Shown: positions 7,596 to 16,392 of the stretch, in pieces
Position numbering within the stretch: the stretch's first letter is position 1
How the letters are laid out: each line of letters opens with the position of its first letter
DNA from: G965205725 sp965205725
GTDB taxonomy: Bacteria > Pseudomonadota > Gammaproteobacteria > Pseudomonadales > Halieaceae
Direction of reading: 5' to 3'
NCBI GenBank assembly: GCA_965205725.1
Contig: OZ242189.1
Coordinates: 682,001 to 746,000, forward strand
Length of the DNA stretch: 64,000 bases
Made by a program: the position numbers and the translations under genes
Notes under the pieces: generated by a model
Seen by the model: only the letters and a program-made list of their open reading frames with translations
The model's database searches: none
Told to the model about the DNA's origin: nothing

Positions 7596-8375
7596 ATGAG
7601 TAAAGTTCGTGTAGAGAAGGACGACAAGATCACGACGGTTATTATTGATCGGCGCGAAGTACGCAATGCGGTGGACTCGGAGACCGCCGCACAGTTGGTT
7701 GAGGCTTTTCGCGATTTCGAAGCAGATAACACAGCCGATGTCGCGGTCTTGTACGGCGATCACGGCCATTTTTGTGCGGGCGCAGATCTAAAAGCCGTTG
7801 CCCGTGAGGCTGGCAGCAATCGAATGACGTTAGACGGTGACGGGCCTATGGGGCCAAGTCGTATGCGTTTGTCAAAACCGGTTATAGCCGCAGTGGCCGG
7901 GTCGGCAGTAGCGGGTGGGTTGGAATTAGCGATTTGGTGCGATATGCGCGTGGCAGAGGAGAGCGCCCGCTTCGGTGTATTTTGCCGTCGCTGGGGAGTC
8001 CCTCTGGTTGATGGCGGCACCGTGCGCCTGCCGCGCCTGATCGGTCACAGCCGGGCAATGGATATGATTCTGACGGGTAGAGAGGTCAGTGCAGGTGAAG
8101 CTTTAGCAATGGGTTTGGCTAATCGAGTGGTTGCCGATGGCAGTTGTCGAGCTGAAGCGGAGACACTTGCCCGCCAAATAGCGAGCTTCCCCAGCGCCTG
8201 TATGCGCAGTGATCGAATGAGTGCCTGCGAGCAATGGGATATGGATTATTCACAGGCAATGGCTAATGAGTTTGAAAAAGGCCTGGAGGTTGTGCGTTCC
8301 GGCGAGACCCTGGCTGGTGCCTCGCGGTTTGCCAGTGGGGAGGGTCGTCATGGATCCTTTGATAAGTTCCAGTGA
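7596..8375 (+). CDS. enoyl-CoA hydratase/isomerase (crotonase) family protein
   Basis: Crotonase fold, 259 residues. The oxyanion-hole segments are HFCAGADLKA and AGSAVAGGLELA, and RWGVPLVDGGTVRLPRLIG follows, as in short enoyl-CoA hydratases of unassigned substrate. ATG 7596 has GAGG at a 7-base spacing, whereas ATG 7590 would have only one base, so I take 7596. The 3' end overlaps the following sulfurtransferase by 26 bp. A role in phenylacetate breakdown is possible given paaE/paaX 6 kb away, but nothing ties it to that operon. Confidence 0.88.
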   Translation: MSKVRVEKDDKITTVIIDRREVRNAVDSETAAQLVEAFRDFEADNTADVAVLYGDHGHFCAGADLKAVAREAGSNRMTLDGDGPMGPSRMRLSKPVIAAVAGSAVAGGLELAIWCDMRVAEESARFGVFCRRWGVPLVDGGTVRLPRLIGHSRAMDMILTGREVSAGEALAMGLANRVVADGSCRAEAETLARQIASFPSACMRSDRMSACEQWDMDYSQAMANEFEKGLEVVRSGETLAGASRFASGEGRHGSFDKFQ

Positions 8376-9159
8376 GCTAAGGGCACAGTTTGCCAATACA
8401 GTAGTCATAGATTGTCGGTTCTCCCTACAGGATACCGAACAAGGTCATAGGGAATATGATGAGGCTCATATTCCCGGGGCACACTATTTTCACCTGGATG
8501 ATGATATGTCTGGGTCAAAAGCCGTTCACGGCGGCCGTCATCCTCTGCCTGATCCGAATATCTTTATTCAGAATCTGGCCGCCTTGGGTATAGCGACGGA
8601 TACTCCAGTGGTAGCCTATGACAACTCGCGCTTCGCGTTTGCCTCTCGCCTGTGGTGGATGCTGCGCGCCCTCGGATACAGGAATGTCCAGGTGCTGGAC
8701 GGGGGCTTCAATGCATGGATTAACTCTGGCGCTGCAATCGCTACAGATGCTCCTGTTTTAAGGTCTACGCCAGTGAAAGCGCATTGTGCAGAGGAGTTTT
8801 TGCGCTGCATAGATTTTGAGGGGGTGCGTGACGCGCAGAAAAATGGCGCGTTACTGATAGATTCTCGCGAGGAGAGGCGCTACCAGGGCATAGAAGAACC
8901 TGTCGACCCCATAGCGGGTCATATCCCCGGCGCATTGAATTACCCATGGTCAGGTGTTACAGAGGAGAATGGCTTCGCGCAGGTATCAGGAGAACAGGCG
9001 TTGAGATGGGATGCGCTGAAAGGCGAACCACTGGTGATTTATTGCGGTTCTGGAGTGACCGCTTGCGTCAACTTGTTGTCGCTATCAATTGCTGGTCGTG
9101 ATGATGTTCAGTTATATGTTGGAGGCTGGAGTGACTGGTGCTCCAGGCTGGAGCAGTGA
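8350..9159 (+). CDS. sulfurtransferase, two rhodanese domains (SseA-like)
   Basis: Moves sulfur from thiosulfate or 3-mercaptopyruvate to an acceptor. 269 residues in two rhodanese domains. The N-terminal one is inactive-type (VIDCRFSL, AHIPGAHYFHLDDDMSG). The C-terminal one carries the active Cys232 in CGSGVTAC, a loop typical of mercaptopyruvate/thiosulfate sulfurtransferases. ATG 8350 is chosen because the protein then begins MDPLISSSEL, as in homologues; upstream codons lie inside the enoyl-CoA hydratase gene. Confidence 0.92.
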   Translation: MDPLISSSELRAQFANTVVIDCRFSLQDTEQGHREYDEAHIPGAHYFHLDDDMSGSKAVHGGRHPLPDPNIFIQNLAALGIATDTPVVAYDNSRFAFASRLWWMLRALGYRNVQVLDGGFNAWINSGAAIATDAPVLRSTPVKAHCAEEFLRCIDFEGVRDAQKNGALLIDSREERRYQGIEEPVDPIAGHIPGALNYPWSGVTEENGFAQVSGEQALRWDALKGEPLVIYCGSGVTACVNLLSLSIAGRDDVQLYVGGWSDWCSRLEQ

Positions 9160-9244
9160 GTTTGATCAGCGTTTAGAAATGGCAGGCTCACCCCTGTTCA
9201 CTTTGCGCTCTTGAAACTGGCGGCTGATATGTGACTGTGTTGGC

Positions 9245-10039
9245 TTATTGAGTGGCATCACTGGGGTTTTTCAGGATATCCTGATAAGCCACAATCGCAT
9301 TGATGAAGCCTATACGAATGGCATCGGCGATCAGGGCATGGCCAATGGATACTTCCAGGATGCCGGGAATTTTTGCAAATTGGGGCAAGTTGTACAGATC
9401 CAAATCGTGACCAGCGTTGACACCTAAGCCCAACTCAGTGGCCTGCGCGGTAGCCTCATAATACTGCCGCCAGATCGAATCAATCTGCTGACCCGCTTTA
9501 ACTGCATCGGCATAGGGCTCTGTGTACAGTTCTATGCGATCAGCCCCAAGCTCTGCCGCCAGGGTGATCTGTTCAGGAACAGGGTCCATAAACAGGCTGA
9601 CTCTAACGGCCATTGCATGCAGTTGGTCGATCAGCGGCTTTACCCGATCTCCGTCGATTTTCAGGTCGAAACCGCAGTCGGATGTGAGCTGCGCATCAGT
9701 GTCGGGAACCAGCGTACATTGAGCGGGCCTGATGGCCTCAACCAGCGCCATAAAGCCGGGATAGTCGCTTACACCAATACGCTTGCTCTTGCGAAATCTG
9801 GTAAACGGATTGCCTTCAATATTAAATTCGACATCAGGATATTCCCGTTGCAGCATCTCCGCTAACTGCAAACAATCGCTGGCGCGGATGTGGCGTTGGT
9901 CTGGCCTGGGGTGAACGGTGATGCCATCCGCGCCGGCTTGCAAGGCCATCCGGGCGTGTTCTACAACGTCGGGGTTGGTGGTGTCGCGTGAATTGCGTAT
10001 CAGAGCAATTTTATTGAGGTTAACGCTAAGGGCGATCAT
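9245..10039 (-). CDS. pdxJ: PdxJ, pyridoxine 5'-phosphate synthase
   Basis: Condenses deoxyxylulose 5-phosphate with 3-amino-1-hydroxyacetone phosphate to make vitamin B6. 264 residues. Visible family marks are LSVNLNKIALIRNSR at the start, GADGITVHPRPDQRHI, FNIEGNP, RVSLFMDP, RIELYTEPYA and LGVNAGHDLDLYNL. Last gene of a five-gene minus-strand operon (yciB, yciI, SH3 gene, ppi, pdxJ); its ATG overlaps the stop of the peptidyl-prolyl isomerase gene. In Pseudomonas pdxJ usually sits with recO and era instead. Confidence 0.97.
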   Translation of the reverse strand: MIALSVNLNKIALIRNSRDTTNPDVVEHARMALQAGADGITVHPRPDQRHIRASDCLQLAEMLQREYPDVEFNIEGNPFTRFRKSKRIGVSDYPGFMALVEAIRPAQCTLVPDTDAQLTSDCGFDLKIDGDRVKPLIDQLHAMAVRVSLFMDPVPEQITLAAELGADRIELYTEPYADAVKAGQQIDSIWRQYYEATAQATELGLGVNAGHDLDLYNLPQFAKIPGILEVSIGHALIADAIRIGFINAIVAYQDILKNPSDATQ

Positions 10040-10614
10040 TGCGACTCAGCACGCACCACATCGATGATTTTGATTGGCGTGAGTGGAACGTCCTGGTGGC
10101 CCATGAACGAGCCGGTGGGCTCAATAGCAATAGAGTCTACTGTATACATGCCATCGACAACCTCACCAAATACGGTGTAGCCCGCACGATTGGGTGCCCA
10201 GTCCAGACGGAAATTATTGCGCACGTTGATAAAGAACTGACTACTGGCGCTGTCAGGGTCATCGGTTCTAGCCATGGCGAGTGTGCCGCGCTCGTTGTGC
10301 AGGCGATTTTTGGCTTCATTTTTAATGGGGTCAAGAGTGGGCTTCCCCGCCATGTGCTCATTGAAGCCGCCGGCTTGCACCATAAACCGTGGTATTACCC
10401 GATGAAAAATAGTGCCTTTGTAAAATCCGCTGTCAACGTAGCTCAAAAAATTAGCAACGGTAATCGGCGACTTTTCTGGATAGAGCCGCACCGCTATATC
10501 ACCATGGCTGGTTTTAATGATGACCTGTGGGTCTTGCGCCTGAACTCCCAGACTGAACATTGTGAAAACAATCGAGACAATCGAGAGAGCGACGCCAGAT
10601 AATGTTTTCTTCAT
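10036..10614 (-). CDS. periplasmic cyclophilin-type peptidyl-prolyl isomerase
   Basis: 192 residues. The N-terminus is a signal peptide (MKKTLSGVALSIVSIVFTMF then cleavage near VQAQ), so it acts in the periplasm. The cyclophilin domain shows IFHRVIPRFMVQAGGF, ERGTLAMAR, SSQFFINV and YTVFGEVVDGM, keeping the catalytic Arg and Phe. ATG 10614 starts exactly at the signal peptide; a longer frame to 10698 would run into the SH3 gene. Resembles PpiA. It overlaps pdxJ by 4 bp. Confidence 0.93.
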   Translation of the reverse strand: MKKTLSGVALSIVSIVFTMFSLGVQAQDPQVIIKTSHGDIAVRLYPEKSPITVANFLSYVDSGFYKGTIFHRVIPRFMVQAGGFNEHMAGKPTLDPIKNEAKNRLHNERGTLAMARTDDPDSASSQFFINVRNNFRLDWAPNRAGYTVFGEVVDGMYTVDSIAIEPTGSFMGHQDVPLTPIKIIDVVRAESQ

Positions 10615-10630
10615 AGCTGTATTCCCTGTT

Positions 10631-11296
10631 TCAAGCCCAGTTGGAGTTGCTGCGTCGCTTTGGCCAAAGGTGCGGTACCAGCAAGGTAATGATGACACCC
10701 AGCAGAACGGCTAGCGCGCCGTTAATAAGGGCTCTGTTTTCGCGTTTCTCCAATAGTCGAAGATTTTCCGCTTCCAGTACTTCTAGCTGTGAGCGCAGGA
10801 TTTCTCTTTCTTCCAGCAGTCTTCGCTTGTCGTTATCGAGACTAATGGCGTTGGCTGAAACGCGCTTTATTTCTGCAAGCTCTGCGCTGCGCGAGGCCAG
10901 AGCCTTTTCGGTGACATTCAGTTTGCCCGCCAGTGTATCTCTGTCCTTTTGTATGGTCTGCAACTGGGCGCCAATAGCCCCCAATTCTTTTTGCAGTTCG
11001 GTGTTGTCCGCCGTAAGAGTATTGACGACTTCGGCTGCTGGAGTTTGGTTGGTCAAATACTGACTGCGCATCCAGCCTTCGCTGCCACCAGCCGTTATGA
11101 TACGGCTGTACTCACCATTTTCGCTGGTTTCTTCAACACTCAGTCGAGTACCGTTTGGTATGCCTCGGTGGATAACGCGAAACTCATTTCCGGGCCCGCT
11201 GCGCAGTGGGACGAAGTGCTTTTCGCTGACAAAATGTTGCGCATAGGCGTGTAGCGAAATGGTCATTGCGAGCAAGGTGCAGGCGTACTTAATCAT
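10631..11296 (-). CDS. TIGR04211-type SH3 domain protein with coiled coil and C-terminal anchor
   Basis: 221 residues: signal peptide 1-19, a bacterial SH3 domain about 22-85 (PLRSGPGNEFRVIHRGIPNG, GGSEGWMRSQYL), a long coiled coil about 90-185, a membrane helix about 190-210 (LINGALAVLLGVIITLLVP) and a basic tail WPKRRSNSNW. This matches the YgiM-like family: periplasmic SH3 with a cytoplasmic C-terminal tip. Role unknown, possibly envelope-related. Overlaps yciI by 4 bp. Confidence 0.9.
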   Translation of the reverse strand: MIKYACTLLAMTISLHAYAQHFVSEKHFVPLRSGPGNEFRVIHRGIPNGTRLSVEETSENGEYSRIITAGGSEGWMRSQYLTNQTPAAEVVNTLTADNTELQKELGAIGAQLQTIQKDRDTLAGKLNVTEKALASRSAELAEIKRVSANAISLDNDKRRLLEEREILRSQLEVLEAENLRLLEKRENRALINGALAVLLGVIITLLVPHLWPKRRSNSNWA

Positions 11297-11592
11297 GGCA
11301 ATACTATCTTATAGGGTTTTACTGTGATCTTGGCGTAGACACCTGCCGTCATATAAGGGTCGGCGCCCGCCCAGGATTGGGCCGTGTCCAGGCTATCAAA
11401 TTCTGCAATGACCAGGCTGCCGGTAAACCCCGCATCACCGGGTTCCTCGCAATCGGCACCCGGATGGGGTCCGGCAACAAACAGGCGCCCCTGATTTTTA
11501 AGTTCTTCCAGGCGGGCCAAATGCGCGGAGTGCGCCTTTTGTCGCAAGGGCAGGCTGTTTTCAATGTCTTCACTGATTATCGCGTAATACAT
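11293..11592 (-). CDS. yciI: YciI family protein
   Basis: 99 residues, a ferredoxin-like alpha/beta barrel dimer. MYYAIISEDIENSLPLRQKA at the start, AHLARLEELKNQGRLFVAGPHPG with the conserved His, and SWAGADPYMTAGVYAKITVKPYKIVLP at the end are standard. The ATG at 11592 shares TAATG with the yciB stop. The family is metal-dependent in some members, but the natural substrate is not known. Always next to yciB in relatives. Confidence 0.95.
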   Translation of the reverse strand: MYYAIISEDIENSLPLRQKAHSAHLARLEELKNQGRLFVAGPHPGADCEEPGDAGFTGSLVIAEFDSLDTAQSWAGADPYMTAGVYAKITVKPYKIVLP

Positions 11593-12185
11593 TAGCCCTG
11601 TCCTTTTGAGGGGAGTTCTTCCGGGACATGCGGTGCAACTAGCAGTGCAGTCATGATGGCTAACACAAGGGTAAATCCAATGGCCGAGTAGAGCTTGTAA
11701 CTGACCCAAAATTCTTCGCTAAATTGATAGGCGACCACCAGGTTCAGGCTGCCCACCAATGTGAAATAACCCACCCATAACCATAAAAGTTGAGTCCAGA
11801 TTTTTGCAGGTAATTGAATTTGGCTGCCCAGGGTTCGCTCCATCAGATTGCGCTCACCGATAAAATGACTGCTGCCAAAAGCGAGCGCCAAAACCCAGTT
11901 GAACGCAGTGGGTTTCCAGAATATGAAGATCTGGTTTTTAAAGAACAGGGTGGCGCCACCGAACAGGCTGACAGCGGCGAGCAACCACAGCAGACGTTTC
12001 TCTAATTCACGAGTCAATATCCAGGTGATGATAACCTGAGCGGCAGTGGCGATGATTAACACTGTAGTCGCACTGAAGATGCCATCTATAGTGTGATGCC
12101 ACCCTGCGATTTCTATTTCTGTGCCTTTCATCTGGTAGACGATGAAAAACAGTAGCAGCGGAATTAATTCTGCCAATTGCTTCAT
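11592..12185 (-). CDS. yciB: YciB/IspZ septation-associated inner-membrane protein
   Basis: 197 residues with five to six membrane helices. MKQLAELIPLLLFFIVY, LFFKNQIFIFWKPTAFNWVLA, GERNLMERTLG and NLVVAYQFSEEFWVSYKLY are hallmarks of the intracellular septation protein A family, which acts on envelope integrity and cell division. The start at 12185 (MKQLAELIP) matches homologues; an ATG at 12200 would add five residues. First gene of the pdxJ operon, divergent from rnm across 52 bp. Confidence 0.94.
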   Translation of the reverse strand: MKQLAELIPLLLFFIVYQMKGTEIEIAGWHHTIDGIFSATTVLIIATAAQVIITWILTRELEKRLLWLLAAVSLFGGATLFFKNQIFIFWKPTAFNWVLALAFGSSHFIGERNLMERTLGSQIQLPAKIWTQLLWLWVGYFTLVGSLNLVVAYQFSEEFWVSYKLYSAIGFTLVLAIMTALLVAPHVPEELPSKGQG

Positions 12186-12223
12186 ATATGGAATTCTCAC
12201 TGGAACAGGACAAGGAGAGTACG

Positions 12224-12229
12224 GATAAT
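12224..12229 (+). promoter_or_regulatory. candidate -10 box of the rnm operon
   Basis: GATAAT followed by GCGCGC, 9 bases before the rnm ATG. If used, the transcript would have almost no leader. AAGGAGAG at 12212 is too far from the rnm ATG but fits a six-codon frame ATGCGCGCC...TGA starting at 12228 that overlaps the rnm start. Confidence 0.4.
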
Positions 12230-12237
12230 GCGCGCCT

Positions 12238-13068
12238 ATGATAATTGATTTTCATACTCATAGTAATGCCTCTGATGGAAGCCTCTCTGCTGAAGAGTTG
12301 GTTGCGCAAGCCATTGCCGCTGGCGTCGACTGCCTGGCAATTACAGACCACGATTGTATTGATGGTTATCTGGCTGTTCGAGACAAGCGTAATGCCTGGC
12401 CAGAAGGCTTTAGTTTACGTTCAGGCGTCGAGCTGTCCTGCCGCTGGGCCAATGACACGGTTCATATCGTCGGTCTTGATATTGACGTTGCAAGCGCTGA
12501 GTTGCTTGCTGGGTTGGAGTTTCTCTCTGAGTCTCGCAATAAGCGAGCAGAGATAATTGCGCAGCGCCTTGAAAAAATCGGATTTAATGGCGCTCTGTCA
12601 GGCGCTTTGGAGAAGGCTGGTGCCAGTCAAATTGGCCGCCCTCACTTCGCCGCCTGGATGATCGCCTGCGGTCATGTTACAGATGCTAAAGAAGCCTTTG
12701 ATAAATACCTCGGCGCGGGTCAGTTAGGTGACGTGAAAGCCTACTGGCCCCGATTGAGCCAAGTGGTCGAGTGGATCACGGTAGCTGGCGGTGTTGCCAT
12801 ATTGGCACATCCTCTCAAATACAAGTACACACGCAGCAAATTGCGTCGGCTTATAGAAGCATTTAGGAGTGCGGGAGGTACTTCGCTGGAAATATTCAGC
12901 GGGCGGCAGCCCGAAGATCGCACTTTGCAGTTGCGCCGTTTGGCTGCAGAATTTGATCTTCTGGCGTCTGCGGGTAGCGATTTTCACGGATATAGGGATT
13001 ATGGACCCAGGCTGGGAGTCAATACCGTGCAGTTTGGGACGGCTCCCTCGCTCTGGAGCGGTTTGTGA
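12238..13068 (+). CDS. rnm: PHP-domain 5'-3' exoribonuclease (RNase AM/YciV family)
   Basis: 276 residues. The E. coli homologue trims 5' ends of small and ribosomal RNAs and removes 3',5'-bisphosphate nucleotides. The PHP metal site is visible: DFHTHSNASDG (11 residues from the start), TDHDCIDG, ELSCRW, FAAWM, ILAHPLKYKYT and SDFHGY near the end. First gene of the rnm-yciO-scpA-scpB-rluB run; its stop overlaps the GTG of the next gene by 4 bp. Confidence 0.93.
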   Translation: MIIDFHTHSNASDGSLSAEELVAQAIAAGVDCLAITDHDCIDGYLAVRDKRNAWPEGFSLRSGVELSCRWANDTVHIVGLDIDVASAELLAGLEFLSESRNKRAEIIAQRLEKIGFNGALSGALEKAGASQIGRPHFAAWMIACGHVTDAKEAFDKYLGAGQLGDVKAYWPRLSQVVEWITVAGGVAILAHPLKYKYTRSKLRRLIEAFRSAGGTSLEIFSGRQPEDRTLQLRRLAAEFDLLASAGSDFHGYRDYGPRLGVNTVQFGTAPSLWSGL

Positions 13069-13691
13069 GCCAGTTTTTTCAGATCCATCCAGACACCCCG
13101 CAACCGCGTCTGATAAGCCAGGCCGTGGATATTGTGCGTGGCGGTGGGGTTGTCGTGTATCCCACAGACTCCGCCTATGCACTGGGTTGCCATATTGGTG
13201 ACAAGAACGCGCTGGATCGTATTCGGCGCATCCGTCAGTTAGATGATAAGCATAATTTTACGCTGGTGTGCCGCGACCTCTCTGAGCTGGCCAGTTATGC
13301 TCGAGTTGATAACGCGGCCTATCGACTAGTGCGTCACAGTACGCCCGGCCCTTATACATTTATACTGCAGGCCACATCTGAAGTGCCCAGGCGACTGAAG
13401 CATCCGAAGCGTAAAACAATTGGCCTGCGGGTGCCCGATAATGAAATCGCTTTGGCTCTGCTGCGAGATTTGGGCGAGCCCCTGATGAGCGTGACCCTCA
13501 TCCTGCCAGGAGACGAATATCCACTGATAGACCCCTACGAAATCCGAGAAGTGCTGGAGCACGAGGTTGACCTGGTCATTGATGGTGGCTATTGCGGGAT
13601 GGAACCGACGACTGTGGTTGATATGTCGGAGGAGAACCGGGTGCTTCTAAGGGAAGGAAAAGGCGATTCCAACCCCTTCATAACTGGCTAG
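13065..13691 (+). CDS. yciO: YciO-type Sua5/YrdC family protein
   Basis: 208 residues starting at GTG 13065. Contains the YrdC fold: GGVVVYPTDSAYALGCH, KHNFTLVCRDLSELA, PGPYTFILQA, KRKTIGLRVPDN and a closing VVDMSEENRVLLREGKGD. Sua5/YrdC makes threonylcarbamoyl-AMP for the t6A tRNA modification. YciO is a paralogue with weak or uncertain activity, and the PTDSAYALGC form rather than PTETVYGLG points to that branch. Confidence 0.93.
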   Translation: MSQFFQIHPDTPQPRLISQAVDIVRGGGVVVYPTDSAYALGCHIGDKNALDRIRRIRQLDDKHNFTLVCRDLSELASYARVDNAAYRLVRHSTPGPYTFILQATSEVPRRLKHPKRKTIGLRVPDNEIALALLRDLGEPLMSVTLILPGDEYPLIDPYEIREVLEHEVDLVIDGGYCGMEPTTVVDMSEENRVLLREGKGDSNPFITG

Positions 13692-13708
13692 CCTGCCGGG
13701 GGCAGGGT

Positions 13709-13714
13709 TATAAT
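13709..13714 (+). promoter_or_regulatory. candidate -10 box for scpA
   Basis: Perfect TATAAT followed by GCGCGC, 30 bases before the scpA GTG. No clear -35 box. The GC-rich discriminator recurs at other promoters in this window. Confidence 0.5.
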
Positions 13715-13743
13715 GCGCGCTTCTCTCAGGGGCAAAAATCATC

Positions 13744-14721
13744 GTGCAAAATCAGGAATCAGCCGGTCGGGAAAATAGCGAAGAATTGCTTCCTGATAGC
13801 AGCGACCTCGCGAGCCCTGATTTACCAAATTCAGACTCATCAACGTCGGAACCAGACAGCGCTGAATCTGCTACAGCAGGTGGGACAGAAAACCTCAGCC
13901 TGGCTGATTTGCGCAGTCAACCACAGCAGGGGGAGATGCCATTTGCTGTAGTGTTGGGTCAGGCAGTTACTGAATTACCGAAAGACCTTTATATCCCGCC
14001 GCGTGCCATGGAAGTTTTTCTGGAGGCTTTTGAAGGCCCGCTCGATCTGTTGCTCTACCTTATTCGGCGGCAGAACCTGGATATTCTGGCGATAGATGTG
14101 TCGCAGATTACCGAGCAGTACATGCAGTATGTTGAACTCATGGGCGCCATGCAGTTTGAACTTGCCGGGGAATACCTGTTAATGGCGGCGATGCTGGCGG
14201 AAATCAAATCACGCATGCTTCTGCCGAGAACAGAATCCGCCGAAGAGGACGAAGAAGACCCTCGCGCGCAATTGATTCGTCGCTTGCAGGAATATGAGCG
14301 CTTTAAGAAAGCCGCCGAAGACATTGAGGAATTACCACGCATGGAGCGGGAATATTTTCCCGCTACGGCGAGACCACCGGATTTTGTTCGCTCGCGCCCT
14401 GACCCGGATGTGGATATGCGCGAATTGCTGGTAGCGCTGGGTGAGGTTTTGCGCCGCGCAGATATGTACGAACACCACCAGGTGCAGCGCGAAACACTGT
14501 CCACTCGGGAGCGTATGTCGGATGTTTTGGACACCATTCGCGGCCAGCAATTTGTACCCTTTGTGTCATTGTTCAAAGTGGAAGAAGGCCGTTTGGGAGT
14601 GGTTGTTACCTTTCTGGCAATTATGGAATTAATCAAGGATTCCCTGGTTGAGATCGTTCAAACCGATGGCTTTGGCCCCATACATGTAAAAGCCAGGGTT
14701 CAGGAAGAGCCAGAGGGATAA
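13744..14721 (+). CDS. scpA: ScpA, kleisin of the Smc-ScpAB condensin
   Basis: Bridges Smc heads and ScpB in chromosome segregation. 325 residues from GTG 13744. The first 75 are a Ser/Asp/Glu-rich tail longer than usual. The kleisin N-domain begins at MEVFLEAFEGPLDLLLYLIR, with LDILAIDVSQITEQYMQYV and LAGEYLLMAAMLAEIKSRMLLP; the C-terminal winged helix ends with LAIMELIKDSLVEIVQTDGF. The acidic tail may be partly untranslated if a later start is used, but none has a good ribosome site. scpB follows after 38 bp. Confidence 0.95.
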   Translation: MQNQESAGRENSEELLPDSSDLASPDLPNSDSSTSEPDSAESATAGGTENLSLADLRSQPQQGEMPFAVVLGQAVTELPKDLYIPPRAMEVFLEAFEGPLDLLLYLIRRQNLDILAIDVSQITEQYMQYVELMGAMQFELAGEYLLMAAMLAEIKSRMLLPRTESAEEDEEDPRAQLIRRLQEYERFKKAAEDIEELPRMEREYFPATARPPDFVRSRPDPDVDMRELLVALGEVLRRADMYEHHQVQRETLSTRERMSDVLDTIRGQQFVPFVSLFKVEEGRLGVVVTFLAIMELIKDSLVEIVQTDGFGPIHVKARVQEEPEG

Positions 14722-14759
14722 GCAGAGGGATAACCAGAGGAATTAAGAAGAGGAACAAA

Positions 14760-15443
14760 ATGGCAGAAGTTGGACTGATTCAAATTCTTGAAGGTGCGAT
14801 TCTGGCGGCGGGAAAACCGCTGACGGTACAGAATATGGCAGACCTGTTCGAGGAACATGAACGACCCGAAAACAAGGCAATACGCGAAGCGCTGGCCGAG
14901 ATAGCAGGTCGCTGTGAGGATCGGGGTTTTGAATTGAGCGAGGTCGCCAGTGGCTTTCGCTTTCAGGTACGCCAGGATCTGAGCCAGTGGGTGGGCCGTC
15001 TCTGGCATGAGCGCCCGGCCAGGTATTCCCGGGCCCTACTGGAAACACTGGCACTCATCGCTTATCGCCAGCCGATTACCCGTGGAGAAATTGAGGAAAT
15101 TCGCGGTGTCGCCGTGAGTTCCAATATCATCAAAACCCTGCATGAGCGCGAGTGGATTCGAGTGGTTGGTCACAAAGATGTGCCGGGTCGCCCGGCCATG
15201 TATGCAACTACCAAAGATTTTCTGGATTACTTTGACCTGAAAAGCCTGGAGCAGTTGCCAGCGCTGGCCGAGACGCGCGACTTTGAAACTCTGACCCAGG
15301 AGTTGGGCTTTGGGGGCATGATCGACGAATCGGCGAGTGATGCCGCCGCAGGTCTCAAGTTGGCTGGAGAGTCAAACACATCGAGTGACTCTGGCACGTC
15401 TGAAGACGATGATTCAGAGCGACCTGCAGGGCTGAATGCCTGA
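14760..15443 (+). CDS. scpB: ScpB, winged-helix partner of ScpA
   Basis: 227 residues. Two winged helices: ILEGAILAAGKPLTVQNM near the start and ALLETLALIAYRQPITRGEI in the second, followed by EIRGVAVSSNIIKTLHEREW and GRPAMYATTKDFLDYF, the family signature. The C-terminal 45 residues are a disordered acidic/Ser-rich tail. AAGAAGAGG precedes the ATG. It overlaps rluB by 8 bp. Confidence 0.96.
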   Translation: MAEVGLIQILEGAILAAGKPLTVQNMADLFEEHERPENKAIREALAEIAGRCEDRGFELSEVASGFRFQVRQDLSQWVGRLWHERPARYSRALLETLALIAYRQPITRGEIEEIRGVAVSSNIIKTLHEREWIRVVGHKDVPGRPAMYATTKDFLDYFDLKSLEQLPALAETRDFETLTQELGFGGMIDESASDAAAGLKLAGESNTSSDSGTSEDDDSERPAGLNA

Positions 15444-16275
15444 AGCGGGTGAGAAGCTCCAGAAGGTTCTGGCGCGCGTTGGCCTGGGTTCGCGCCGTGA
15501 AATGGAGCGTTGGATTGAAGCTGGCCGGGTCACTGTAAACGGTAAACCGGCGAAACTGGGAGACCGAGTCGATCTTCGGGCAAAAATAAGCGTCGATGGC
15601 AAGCCGGTTGATGCTGCGACCGGGCATAAGACCCGCGTCTTGCTCTACCATAAGCCACCGGGCGAAATAACTTCGCGCAAAGACCCTGAGGGGCGCAAGA
15701 GTGTTTTCGATCAATTACCCGCTCTGAAAACAGGCCGCTGGATTGTAGTGGGTCGACTCGATTTTAATACCAGTGGCTTATTGTTGTTTACTACAGATGG
15801 CGAGCTCGCCAATGCTCTAATGCACCCCTCTTCATCCGTAGAGCGTGAATATATGGTGAGAGTGCGCGGTGAAGTCTCTGAGGAAACTCTGCAAGTCATG
15901 CATCGTGGTGTCATGCTCGAAGATGGCATGGCTCGCTTTACAGACATTCAGGATGGCGGGGGGGAAGGTGCAAACCACTGGTATTACGTTGTCATTATGG
16001 AGGGGCGAACCCGAGAAGTTCGCAGACTCTGGGAATCTCAAGATTGTGAAGTGTCACGCTTGAAGCGCACACGATACGGCAATGTATTCATTCCATCGAA
16101 AGTAAAGCAAGGACAGTGGGTCGAACTGGCTCGCAAGCAAGTTAACGGCCTGTATCGACTGGCCCATCTTGAGCCAAAGGCGCTTGCAGCAATCCCGCGC
16201 AAGGACAAGGAGCGCATGGAACGCCAGTTTAATAAGCGCAAGGGTGCTAAAGTGAGACCTTTGCACGGAAGATGA
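15436..16275 (+). CDS. rluB: RluB, 23S rRNA pseudouridine 2605 synthase, 3' end altered by a MITE
   Basis: Isomerises a uridine in 23S rRNA. An S4 domain at about 5-55 (EKLQKVLARVGLGSRREMER) is followed by the RsuA-type catalytic domain with GRLDFNTSGLLLFTTDGELA, the catalytic Asp inside it, and EGRTREVRRLWES. The frame now ends in a mobile element: the last residues VRPLHGR come from MITE copy 3. The ancestral basic tail (31 residues, beginning VAKPTNRRSSS) survives downstream of the element at 16395-16491. The catalytic part is untouched, so the enzyme is probably active. Confidence 0.95.
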   Translation: MPEAGEKLQKVLARVGLGSRREMERWIEAGRVTVNGKPAKLGDRVDLRAKISVDGKPVDAATGHKTRVLLYHKPPGEITSRKDPEGRKSVFDQLPALKTGRWIVVGRLDFNTSGLLLFTTDGELANALMHPSSSVEREYMVRVRGEVSEETLQVMHRGVMLEDGMARFTDIQDGGGEGANHWYYVVIMEGRTREVRRLWESQDCEVSRLKRTRYGNVFIPSKVKQGQWVELARKQVNGLYRLAHLEPKALAAIPRKDKERMERQFNKRKGAKVRPLHGR

Positions 16276-16392
16276 TTTCACTTTCAGGCAAGGCAAAAAC
16301 GCACGGAATGAGGGAGTTTATGCTTATAAATGACCGATTGAGTACGATTTTAACGCAGCATGCAGGTGAAATGGCTTTCGTGCAAAGGTCTC
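16254..16392 (-). mobile_element. MITE family A, copy 3 (139 bp, internal deletion), inside rluB
   Basis: Same termini as copies 1 and 2, in inverse orientation, with a 23-bp internal deletion. A perfect 5-bp duplication AAAGT lies at 16249-16253 and 16393-16397. The element plus one duplication is 144 bp, a multiple of three, but it carries a stop codon for rluB seven codons in. Confidence 0.92.
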
